NCBI GenBank assembly: GCA_001051155.2
Contig: JYIP02000005.1
Span: forward strand, 4,464,001-4,528,000
Direction of reading: 5' to 3'
From: Chrysoporthe austroafricana
Lineage: Eukaryota > Ascomycota > Sordariomycetes > Diaporthales > Cryphonectriaceae
Length of the DNA stretch: 64,000 bases
The translations under genes and the position numbers were made by a program. Shown here one piece after another: positions 25,039 through 35,619 of the stretch (positions within the stretch are counted from its first letter, which is position 1; each line of letters starts with the position of its first letter). Below the pieces are notes generated by a model. That model saw only the letters and a list, made by a program, of their open reading frames with translations. It searched no databases and was not told the origin of the DNA.

Positions 25039-25895
25039 CTACCTGCACCCGGAGCACGTCCGGGCGATCGGCGAGCGGCTCACCGCCATTCCGCACATCC
25101 GGCGGTTCCGCTTCGCGTCCAAGGGCCTGGCCGTGGCGCCGGCGCGCGTGCTGGACCCGGACGACGCGTGGGCGTCCGCGCTGGCGGGCGTCGCGGAGCG
25201 GGCGCGGGGCGCGGGCAAGGCCGTCGCGCTGCACACGCACTTCAACCACCCGCGCGAGGTCTCGTGGGTCACCGAGGCCGCGGCGCAGAAGCTGCTCGAG
25301 GCCGGCGTGCTCGTCCGGAACCAGACCGTGCTGCTGCGCGGGGTCAACGACGACGTCGAGACCATGTCGGCGCTGATCCGGCGGCTGGCGGACAACAACA
25401 TCTTCCCCGTTAGTGCTGCTTGCCTTCCTCCCCTCCTCCTCCCTGCTGAGCCCAATCAATCCCTTACCCTACCTTACCTGCTGAGGAAGACCCAACCCCC
25501 CCCCCAACCCCCCCGAAGGGAGCTGACAGACAAGCCGGCCGCAGTACTACGTCTATCTGTGTGACATGGTCAAGATGAACGAGCACCTGCGGACGCCGCT
25601 GCAGACGATGCTGGACCTCGAGGCGCAGATCCGCGGGTCCATCGCGGGCTTCATGATGCCGCAGTTCGTCGTCGACCTCCCCGGCGGCGGCGGCAAGCGG
25701 CTCGGGTGCTCGTACGAGTCGTACGACCGCGCGACGGGCGTCTCGCGGTTCGTGGCGCCCGCCGTCACGAGCCGCGGCGGCAGCGGGCGGAAGAAGCCCG
25801 CCGTGTTCGAGTACTATGACCCCGTCGGCAGCACTGCTGTCGACAGCACCCCCAATGCCGGGCAGGATGGGGAGCGCAGGCGGTCTGGTGCTTAG
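24014..25895 (+). CDS. Lysine 2,3-aminomutase-like radical SAM enzyme
   Basis: Five exons (24014-24259, 24360-24526, 24614-24801, 24858-25408, 25545-25895) give 500 aa. Bacterial enzymes interconvert L-lysine and L-beta-lysine using a 4Fe-4S cluster, S-adenosylmethionine and PLP. The CxxxCxxC cluster motif is intact (Cys205, Cys209, Cys212 in CPTYCTFC). The PLP-binding PGGGGK motif is present with Lys435. The two Asp residues that in the clostridial enzyme contact the lysine substrate appear conserved (Asp365 in RGVND and Asp428 before LPGGGGK). The first ~40 residues are Arg-rich and lack acidic residues, suggesting mitochondrial import; bacterial homologues lack this extension. The introns have GTAAGA, GTCAGT, GTCAGC and GTTAGT donors, and all phases close. 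Bacterial ancestry is inferred from family distribution. No beta-lysine-processing partner is adjacent. The true substrate could be another amino acid. Confidence 0.9.
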
Positions 25896-28800
25896 TTTCC
25901 GGCGCAGGGAGAAGGGCGGAGCCGCAGGAGGCCCGTCGCCTGCTGGGGAGGAAGCGCTGCTGTGGTCTGTGTATATAGATAGTCATCTCGTCTAGAGGCA
26001 TTATTTCGAGCGCTCATCTGTCAAGATTGCTTTGCTCCCTTGCGATTACCTGTGCAGAGCCCAGGCTGGACAGCTCGCGGGGGACAAGAACACCCCGAGC
26101 CTGTGAGCCTGTACGCCACCCACGCTGCTTCGGGAGGTTCAGAAGGTCCCGTAAGCCCACGCGTCGAGCAGCCAGGGGTGACACCATGACAGTTGATACT
26201 GGCATCACGAAGTTGAAAGGGCCTGATCGACAGACACCGCCTCCTTGGCGGGCAGAAACCTGGTTCCTGGCGGACGGCATCTCGTCGTCGGAACGATGTA
26301 AGACGATTGGCCAGCCTTGTGGCCCTCACCACCCTGGGGGGCCCCTGTCCTATAGGTGAGGCTGCATCGCATTAATACGATTTAAGCATCTGCCGTGTGG
26401 GCGGGCTTGCACACCCAAGAGACAGCGGTCCCACGCTGCGGCAATTGTGCACAGGTACAAGTCTACATCCGGAGGGGACCGGCCACGGCGCTCATTTCGT
26501 CGACGATCTGGTCGTGGGACGAACCCGTGCCTGGGCCCCCCCAGGCGCGAGTCAGCCCCCAGATGCGCCGACACGAGGGGAGGAATCTCGGCAGGGATAT
26601 TGCCCACCGCGAAGAGGACCCAGCAGGCCGGGTCAGGGCCCGTTGTCACCAAGCCTGGCGTCTCCATATCTGAAACCTGCTGAGCGCTGGGGCGGCCTGG
26701 GGGAGCCCTGGGGGACGTCGGCGGCCCTTGATTGGGATGTGCTTCCTTGCGCGACGGCCGGTAGCGAGGGGGAGCCGGCCACTTTTCTTCTCTCTTGCTT
26801 TTCCTCTTTCGTGTCCCCCAAGGTCGAGGTGGCCCGGCGGGCGATCATCGAACGACACGAAGCTCGCGGACGGCTGCGGGCTGGCCGAGGCGGGCCAGCC
26901 CAGCGAATCCGACCTGTCAGCTTGGCTCCCACCCACCTTTGGTCGTGCGCGTGTCTGCGCGCGCGACCTGTGCTGGGCTGTGTGGCTTGCTTGCTTGCTT
27001 CCTTCGGCCGAGGTGTGGCCAAGGGCAGAGGCGTCGGTGGGAGAGGAAGGGCGTGGTGTGGTGGCGTGGACGTACAGTCTGTAGGCGCAGCCGGGAAACG
27101 CGCCGGGGCTGTTCATCCTTTTCAATCCCGTCGAGGGTGGTCGCCGTGCAGGCAACACGCAGGGTGATGTCAACGACGGCGGACATGAGGGTGGTATTAG
27201 CTGCTGCCTCTCTCGGCCTCCGCTGCCCTGCTGGGCAGTTGGGTTTTCTCGGAAATGCCGGGTCATGGCGCAATGACGAGCACCCGGATCACCTGCTGTC
27301 AGGCACGGCGGCGACCAGCCCAACGATGCGGTGCGACGCCTGATGGTAGTAGTCCGTACTGCAGTCCACGCCATCCAGGGTGTCTGAGACAATACGATAG
27401 TACGGCTGACGTCCCCCGCCGCGCGTGGCTGGCCTTCATCGCGGCGGCTTAGATAGCTTCTGACGCGCCAGCTGAAGAGACAAAGGGCGGCCAGTCCATC
27501 TTGTGGTCTACTGTACATTCCGGCCAGCGCTGTCCCTTCTCCCTGCCTGACTCTTCCTTCCAACACCCCGCTGCTCTTGTTTCTGCAGACACGGCCCTGC
27601 GTCCAGGACAGACAGAGCACCGCCCCGGGACCCGGCCCCAACGTTGCATTGCGTGTTGGTTGGGCGTCGGAATTAAGGACCAGCTGACTCTGGCGCGCCT
27701 CGTGCTCGCGCCGGAAGGCTTGACGTGCGCTGTCGTCAGCGAGGTGAGAAGCTCAGGGGATCGATCTATCTGGAGGCTCCGACGATAACCTGGGCTGACG
27801 ACGCCTGCCAGCCAGCCAGCCTGGCATCACGACCCCCCGGATGATGTTTGCTCGGGTCGCGGGCTCAGGCCCTCGCTGTCGGCTTGGCCGCCTGCACGAC
27901 GCTGTGCTATGTAGGCACGAGCGTGGCAGGTCTCTTGGTCCGCAGATGCGTTTATTCTTCCGCGGCGGCTGCGGGCCCCCGTTGTGCCACTGCGTACAGA
28001 CACGATCCTACCGTGGTATGCGGATATATGCACCCCGGAAATTGGACCGGCTGCCCTTCTAGAAGGTCGGGCCCCATCCAAGACGTCGGCTCTGCATAAC
28101 AATGAGACGTTGAGCACCCGGCGCCATGCACGTCTCGGCCGTCGGAGGGTCGGGCAGGTCCCTTAGGCTTGGGTCGAGAGGACGGCACGGTTGGGCATGT
28201 GGCATGGCGTGGTGGCGAGCTTCTGTTTGAGGAAGACGCCCTCCCCTGCCCTCCACCTCGCAACCACGGCCTCGTCCTCACCGACTTTGGCGTTCCCCAC
28301 CCCCTCTGAACCCAAATCGAGAGAGAGTTCGACTCTCATGTCCTGATCGGGGAGGGTATGTGGCCTGCTGCCGACGGCACAGCGCCCGGCCTTCAGAGTC
28401 AGACCAACAAACCAGCCTGGCCAGCCTTGCGCCCGCAATCCCTCGCGATCCCCCTTGGATCTCCCCAGGCGCGCATGCCGCCGCAGCCCACCAGAGGAGA
28501 AAGCCCACGCAGGTCCGTCGCCGTGAGCATGGCATAGCCGGACACGTGCGCCGCGCTTCCTGTGCGCCACTGGTCCCATCCTGCGCTAGGCGACGGCGCG
28601 CCCGCGCTGTCGAATCACGACGGTCGTCCTCCTCGATCTCCCCCGCGCACGCGTCCCGCAGCAGGCATCTGGCACGCTTGTTGTCGTGGGCAGCCAGTGA
28701 CGGCTGCTGCTGGTGTGGGACTCCGGACGCCATCGTGGGCCTAGGCACGTCCAGGCAGACCAGAAGAGAGGGGAGACCAGAGCATCGGTCGGATCGCGAC

Positions 28801-31235
28801 GTGCATAGGAAAGGCTGCACTGTGCTGCAAGCCGCCGCCGAATCACCGCCCGCGCCCGCGGCGAGATCTCACCCTCCCCAGGCTCTCTTCCCCCCCAAAG
28901 GGTCCAAGCCGCTGGGGTCGCGGTCGAGGTGGGCCTGGGCTCGGTGGGCTGACGCCGCGGCGAAGACCCGAGTCGAGTCGAGACCGGCAATGGCACTGGC
29001 ACTGGCACTGGCACGCTCGCTGGGCCTCCCCACGCCCTCTGCGCGACCATCGCCCGCCCGGACGGCGGCTCTCCCGGGGGCACCTTTTCTGAGCTGCTTT
29101 TTTGGGGGACCAGCGCAGGGCCGCCGCCTGGGCCCCCCCTGGGGGGTGGGCAGCTTGCCCGCCCTGGAAGCTATCGAAGCAGCCTGGAAGCATCTGACTC
29201 CTTCGGAAGGTAGGCATCCACGGGCATCCATCTACGGCAGGGGAGCGCGTCGATCTTCTGTGGATCCCTCTCGCGCGGTGGGTGGGCAGTGGTGGGCATC
29301 AGCAGCGTTCGTTTCAGGTGGTGATGCCGCTGCGCCCATCGGATGCACAGAGCAGAAGCACTTCGTTTCCTCTTGTGCAGGCAGGCCAACAATGCATGGC
29401 CGGGTGCAGCCAGAGCCAGAGCAGCACGAGTCCAATCTCTCCGGCACAGGGTCGCACTGGCACTGATTTCGCAGCGCACGACATCGTCCGATGTGACCTC
29501 GCCGGGCGGCTGCTACGCTGCTGCATCCAAATGCCGGAGCTTGCAATTTCGACGCTCTAAACAGCGAGAGGGCATCGAGCATGGTTGGGGCCACAGGGGC
29601 TGCGCGGGATTGATGGGACGCGTCGCATGCTAATCTACCCAATGCGACCCGGCCAGCCTGCACAACAGAGCACAGGGCACACTTGTGAAACGGGACATTC
29701 CGCCTGAGGCCCTGGAGGGTGTCCATACTCTGTGATCAGGCGGGCAGGCTTTCGTCTCGAGATGGTCTGGGAACTGCCTCTCGAGGTGGTCTCGGGACTG
29801 TCCCTCGAGGAGCTGCTCGCGACACCTCCCGTCGAGGGCCTCAAGAGGAAATCTGCACTAGGCCTACAGCGTCTGGTGGCATCTCTGCACAAATGCTCAG
29901 TCGGATCCGAAGCTCTGTTTCGTCTCGAGCGGACAGGAACCACTCGGTGTGGTTCGGCTAGCACGGGCTGGACTGGGGTTTATCTGCTTCACCCTGCCAG
30001 TACCAGCAGAAATCCTCCGTGTCCGAGCGGTCGTGCCGACAGGGTCCAGGTCACGAACAGACTTCGATGGCGGCGATGGGGTGGTTCTTGACCTCGACCT
30101 CTTCCTCTCCCTCTCCCTGCCTACTGAGTAGAGGGGACGCAGCGACGGGGCCTTGGCCTGCAGCAGAGGAACCGTTCCGTCCTGGGACACAGCTCTTTTC
30201 GGACGAGCGCCTCATGATATTGTGCCGAGTCTGTCCAAGAACACACGACCTGACTGGCACCACGTAAACACGAAGGAACGGTGGGCCTGCTGAAAGGCGA
30301 GGAAAACCGCCCGCCCGCATGGCGAGCCAACCCCTTTCTGGCGCGGGCTCTCTGGAGCTCGCCGAGGAAATCCAGGCAAAATCCAGCCTCACAGGAGGGT
30401 TCCCTTGCCAGTCTGCAGCGCCCAGAGGGGACCCGTCCGCTGCCAAACGACTCGAGGGGCCCCACCGGCGACCCACGGGCGGACTGGCGAGTGCTACCTC
30501 ATCAGAAGGCTCCCAGGCCTGGCAGGACACCCTTGTAGACATCAATCCCCGGTTTCAGCAACAGTGTATAGTCTGCCCGTCGAATAGCGTCTATCCGCTC
30601 CAGGGGACACGCTCCCTTCCCTCCCCCCCCTGGTGGGAGGCGGCGCTGGCCACGGCCAGACTGGAGCTCACCACGCAGGTACCACGTCACGCTCCAGCGC
30701 CGAAGCATTTCTATTTCCCGACAACCGTGGAGATCTTGGGGGCCTGTGATGAGATCGTTTTCGGCGGTGAATCAAAACCAAAACGAGATCCAGATCTACA
30801 CGCTGATCCGGACCCGCCGCCTTCCTCTCCTTCACCCACCTACAGCGCGCTCTCGAGAGAGAGATCTTGGCTCGCCTGGCCAAATTACATCTGCACCAGC
30901 GCGAATCGCCCCGGATCCTACGATCGGATCATTATTGAGGCCATTGCAGACCAGAGAAGACGTCTACGGCGGACACAAGGCCGCGGAAGAAAAACCCTTT
31001 ATCAGACTACCGACCAGGGCGAGCTGGGAGACGCCGACGCCGACGCCGACGCATTGAGAAGAAAACACCGACTAGCTCGATACCCAATAGCGAGCGACCT
31101 TGACTACAGAGACTGCCCACCACCGCGTGTGTGACCTCACCTGCTCCTGCACCGAGAAGCCCTGCGGCGCAGCCCACGACGCCAGACCGCGCCGACCGCG
31201 GGGGCGAGAAGTGGCTCGGTCCCTTGGCGCCGACG
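25896..31235. other. 5.3 kb region without supported genes
   Basis: Many overlapping open frames run on both strands (the longest about 370 codons), but all are Arg/Pro/Ser/Ala-rich, mutually overlapping, and free of domains or matching splice signals. A CTGGCA hexamer repeat lies at 28992-29014 and a GACGCC tandem tract near 31030-31052. The last few hundred bases are probably promoter and leader of the next gene. I see no transposon ends. Confidence 0.5.
28992..29014. repeat. GGCACT hexanucleotide repeat
   Basis: About four tandem copies of GGCACT/CTGGCA in non-coding DNA. Confidence 0.8.
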
Positions 31236-32354
31236 ATGGTGTCCAAGCCCACTGAGCCCGCCGACAGCACGTTGAGCCCGGTCTACTACTCGACGTCCCG
31301 CGGAGGAGCGGACGCCAGCGCCAGCGCCAGCACAACCAACACCAACATGCCCTGGAGGCCGAGGTCAGCGTCCCGGGCGGGCAACGCGCGGTCGCCCAGC
31401 CCGCTCCTGTTCTGGACCAAGAAGGGCGGCCAGCCGCATCAGCCGCACCAGCAGCAGCAGCAGCAGGCCGACGCCGCCGCGGGCGGTGCCCGGGCGAGGG
31501 ACGCCGACGCCGACTGGTTCGCGGCCGAGCAGAGGGAGAGCGTGGACGCCACCTATGTCGACAGCGTGAGCAACCACCTGGGCAGGCTGACGCCGTCGAT
31601 ACCGACGCCAGAGGCCGGAGGGCGAGCCGCAGACGGCCGGAGGGAAATGAAGGATTCGAGCGGTGGCCGGGAGGACGAGGAGAACCAGACGCAACCACCA
31701 CCGATCACGAGGGAAGAGTACGAGGCTCTGCCCCTCGCGATCCAGAGAAAGGTACGCTTTGCCCTGAACTTTTCCTGACACCGCCCCCCTCCCCCCCTTT
31801 CCCTCCTCTCGACGGGCGTGCTTCGCAGAGGCCGGAAGTGTTGGCCGGCTGGGCGAGGCTCGGCGCTGCACCAACGCGCTGCAAGTGTTCTGCGCTCGGC
31901 CCCGCGTCGTGATTCCTTTTTTTTTTTTTTTCCTTCTTTTTTCCCCCTTCCGCGCCGTTGACTTGCCCTGCACACTGCCCACCCGTTTCCGCTCCTCCAG
32001 CAGTCTCGTCCCTCCTACTCCCCCTCCCCATGTCCAATGCAATGAACCAAAATCTTCCTGCCCGTGGTCCCAACCGCATGGCCACCCTCGCTAGCTCGTG
32101 GACGCCTCAGCAGCGGATCAGGATCCCTGTACGTGTGCATGGAAGCATGGTGGAAGCCTGCAGTCGTGGCCTCCTCTGCACCGCAGGCCGCAGAGACGGT
32201 GGAGGTCTCTCGCACGGCAAGCAGAGGGCGCCGATCTCCCAAGACCGCCAAGCGGCGACGTCCAGGCCCCCAAGGCAGCGAGGGCCCCGTCTGGCCCGTC
32301 CAGCGCTGCGCACGGCAGAGCAGAACAAGCCAGCCCAGGATGCGCGCGCGCGCG

Positions 32355-32397
<43 letters not shown>

Positions 32398-35300
32398 GCT
32401 CTCGCGCTTCGGGGGCCAGCGCCACGTGGAGGAGGACGGAGAGGCGCACGACGGCGGTCCAGCCGGTGTTTGAGCCTCCTGGTGCTAAGGTTCAGCTTAG
32501 CCCACCGCGGCCTAGCAGCCGTAGGGCCACCCAGCAGGCCGGGACCGGGGCCGTGGGCAGCGCGCGTGTGTGCCTGGCACCACGGCCTGTCACGCCTGGC
32601 ACCACGCCTGGCACACACCCGGGGTAAGATTTGGGGCCCACCGGGGCTAGGCCCAGGCGGGAAGAAGATGCGCGGTGCTGTTCGTAATGGGCCCCCGGAC
32701 GCGCTCGCCTGGTTGGGCTGCCGTTGATCGGTTGCACCGGGTCCTGTGGGTCGCCAGCAATATTGCGTTTTCCCGCCCATCGCTTCCCTCATTCGTGAGG
32801 AGGAGAGGGGAGCGGAACGGCGAGGTGTGTCGAAGGAATGGACCCTGGGCGGGCGAAGGGCGCGTCTCCGGATCGGACGAGCCCAGCGAGAGCTTCACGC
32901 ATGATCTGCCGAGGGGAGGGGGTGGACGAGACGAGACGATCGTCTCTTCCGGTCCCAGAGAAAGACAGACATACCACCGGGAGCCGGATGCCTGCTCTGT
33001 CTTTTCTCTCCTGCTTCCTCCCGGCGGTTATCTCGCAGCCAGTGCCCCAGGCTCTTCTTTCCCCGGAGTTCCTCCTCCTCCTCGCGACAGTTTTTGTTTT
33101 TTTTTGTTTTTTTCCTTCCTCCGTCCGTGGCGTCACGCACGGCCGGAAGCCAAGCACGACACGAACGCCAGCAAACCGCCACAACGCCTGATATGCCAGG
33201 CCGGTAGCACACGGTGAGCCGCTACCGCCTCCTCCCCCTTCTCCACCGAGCCCTCGGTCTGCCCAAGTCGGGTGTGTTCCGCCGTCTTTCACATGCAAGC
33301 ACGGAAGGGCTGAAGCAGCACCCGTCTCCGTACTACTGGGCGCACATACACATTCGTCACACGCGTGGCGTCCGGGGCTACACACGATGCTGCGCGCTCA
33401 GTGGTTCACGCGGCGGCCGGGTTTAGTGTGCGGTGACAGCTGCAAGGTGCAGTGCGTCTGGCCGCTTTCGCTTTCGATGGGGAGGGCGGCGGCCCCGTCG
33501 CGTTCCCGGCCTGGAATTGGTGGGCTCCCCCCGTCGAGTCGCCGGGCATAGGAGAGCCCATGCCAGGCCCAGGCCCAGGCCCAGGATATGCTTGGACGTG
33601 CGCGCTTGGCAGCGAGTAGGGGCGTCCCCTCCGCCGTGGATCTCCCATGCGCTCTGCCTCTCTCTGCCCAATGCCCGATGCCTGCTGCCATGCGCATGGC
33701 GCTCCACGCATGGCATGGTGCTCCACGCATTGCCATGCGCTCCCCTCTCTCTCCCCCCTGGAAGGCACACTGCTGCCCGTGTTCCTGCATGTGTCGCTCT
33801 GCATATGACAACGCACCACTGCCCAGCCCGAGCGCCCTCGACGGTTCCCACCCGTACCGGGTCGCGCCTCTCCTTCGTCTTCATGCCCTATCTCGCTATC
33901 TCTGTCTATCTCTGATGATCAATTGCCCGTCCTGTCTGAGGGATCCCCCTGTGTTGCATCGCCGCCGTCACATCCTAATACCCCCAGACCAACACCTGTC
34001 CGCCTGAGTCGCCGAGGATTAATATTGACCCATTGTCCCCCCAAGAGCAGTACTTCTCGGCAATCGAGCGACTCCGTTTCGCACAGCTGTCCGACGAGGT
34101 CGACCGCATCTATAACCACTACGACCTGACCTCCAGCAACCTCAGGCACCGGAAACACCGCCAGGCCCTCAGCTCGCCCGACACCCTCTGGGCCGTCCCC
34201 AAGCCCGGCCAGCCCCAGCGCGACTCGTACTTCACCGCCGTCTCCGACGACTCCTGGGTCGTGAACTACCCGGAGAAGGTCAACAAGGCCGAGCTCACGC
34301 GCGAGGAGCAGGTCAACCTGGTCCGGCACCTCCGCGCGAGCGTCATCCTCGACGCAGCCAGCGCGGCCATCTCGCAGGCCACCGGCGGCGACGCGAACCG
34401 GCTACCGACCCCGGAGATCGACCACTCCACGGCGACCCTGTCGTCCCGGAGGGGGAGCATGGACTCGATGACCAGCGCGATGGCGAAACACGAGCCCAAG
34501 GACAAGGACCCCATGCGGGAGAGCCTGTACGACAGCTTCCGGTGGCTGGACGAGGAGGGGAGCCTGGACCTGGGGCTCGCCCTGGACGACTACCACGCGA
34601 ACCTGCGCGAGGAGGTGCCCCAGACGGGCAAGAACAGGCGGCCGTCGTTCCGGCGGCGCCTGTCGATATCGAAGCTCCCCTTCGGCCGGAGCTCAATATC
34701 AAGCCGGCCCGAGGTCTCGCCGCTGCAGACCGCGGCGCCCGAGCACCCGCCGCACAGCACGCAGCGCCGGCTGTCTCGGACCCTCTCCGTCATGAGCCCG
34801 AGCAGGCATACCCACTCGGAGAGGCATGCCCACTCGGAGTCGACATCTGTCATCGACCCCTCCGCCACGCATTATCAGGACCCCGAGGCCCGGCAGAAGT
34901 TACGAGCGTACCTCGCCTCGACTACGAAATTCGACGAGGCCGTGCAGTACGGGTTCCCGGCCCGGGACTCGACGCAGCTGTCGACGAGCGAGGGGAAGCG
35001 CCGGTCCAGGCCGAGGCTGAGCCGCGCCGAGTCGAACGAGAACATGCGCTCGTTCCTGAACTTCGACGGCGACGAGGACGAGGAGCTCAGCGACAACGAC
35101 GACGCCAGCAGCGTGTCCGACCCGGAGTCGCCCAAGACGCCCCTGATGGGCGGCCTGACGCCTCCGCCGGGCCACCACCCCCCCATACGGACCTCGACCG
35201 ACCCGCTGAGCCAGTACAGCAGCGGCAGCCGGCGGAGCCCCAGCAACCCCAAGCCGTCGACGAGCGACTCGCACGCGCCGAGCCTGTCCTCGCGGGAGAT

Positions 35301-35619
35301 GACGATGCGCATGACGCTGACGAGGCCGGACCTGCGGGCGAACGAGGAGCTCATCTACGGATGGCGGCAGCAGGGGGCCCAGGGGCCCCAGACCGCATAT
35401 GTCCCGCCGAGGCGCCGATCGCAGTCGGCCCAGCTCAGCCATAACGACGTCGCCCTGGCCAACGGACAGACGACCACCGTCTGCTGGAGCCAGGGCCAGC
35501 AGACCAACAACGAGAGCGCGGAGAAGATGTGGGCCGTGATGGACCACTGGAACGCCGACAACGTGGCGGGCGACCAGGGCGTCATGAAGCGGTTCTGGAA
35601 CAAGGTTAGGAGGACCTAG
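31236..35619 (+). CDS. Fungal-specific protein of unknown function, split by a 2.3 kb intron
   Basis: Exon A (31236-31751) and exon C (34051-35619) join in phase 0 to give 694 aa. Exon A begins MVSKPTEPAD, contains a SPSPLLFWTKKG segment and a Gln run (CAG repeat, about 31449-31466), and ends EEYEALPLAIQRK. Exon C opens with YFSAIERLRFAQLSDEVDRIY, so the join reads AIQRK-YFSAIERLRF, a junction I recall from Pezizomycotina homologues. The rest has conserved TLWAVPKPGQPQRDSYFTAVSDDSWVVNYP and RESLYDSFRWLDEE blocks, a Ser/Arg-rich stretch with likely phosphosites, and a C-terminal WAVMDHWNADNVAGDQGVMKRFW motif. There is no signal peptide or membrane helix. The function is unknown. The intron length is exceptional here, so transcription could also begin inside it (see the separate entry). 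Confidence 0.75.
32030..32128 (+). other. Candidate alternative first exon inside the long intron
   Basis: An ATG at 32030 opens 33 codons (ending SSWTPQQRIRIP) that stop exactly in phase 0 at a strong GTACGT donor. It would therefore splice in frame to the same 34051 acceptor as exon A. A T-rich and C/T-rich tract lies 60-120 bases upstream, as in fungal promoters. If used, it replaces the 172-aa N-terminus with a 33-aa one. There is no transcript evidence. Confidence 0.35.
32342..32395. repeat. GC then CT dinucleotide microsatellite
   Basis: A short alternating GC tract (about 32342-32354) runs directly into about 20 TC/CT units (32356-32395), inside the long intron. Confidence 0.9.

Larger units (their letters stand above)
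31752..34050 (+). other. 2.3 kb intron, possibly with an internal promoter
   Basis: Donor GTACGC after AAG and acceptor GAGCAG before TAC bound 2299 nt, about 20-40 times the other introns here. It contains T-rich and CT-rich promoter-like tracts (31915-31950), a possible first exon at 32030-32128, a GC then CT microsatellite at 32342-32395, and no transposon ORF. A short alternative intron (31752-31828, with CTGAC branch and TTCGCAG acceptor) would lead to a stop after 27 codons. Confidence 0.55.

Noticed and set aside
26646..27641. 331-codon minus-strand ORF
   Set aside because: Overlaps several equally long frames on both strands; Arg/Pro/Ser-rich, no motif, no splice or promoter support.
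28360..29466. 368-codon plus-strand ORF
   Set aside because: Composition is low-complexity and typical of GC-rich non-coding DNA; nothing conserved recognised.
31752..31828. Short canonical intron in place of the 2.3 kb one
   Set aside because: Splice signals are good, but the following frame stops after 27 codons, whereas joining to 34051 gives a continuous conserved-looking AIQRK-YFS junction. A minor isoform is still possible.
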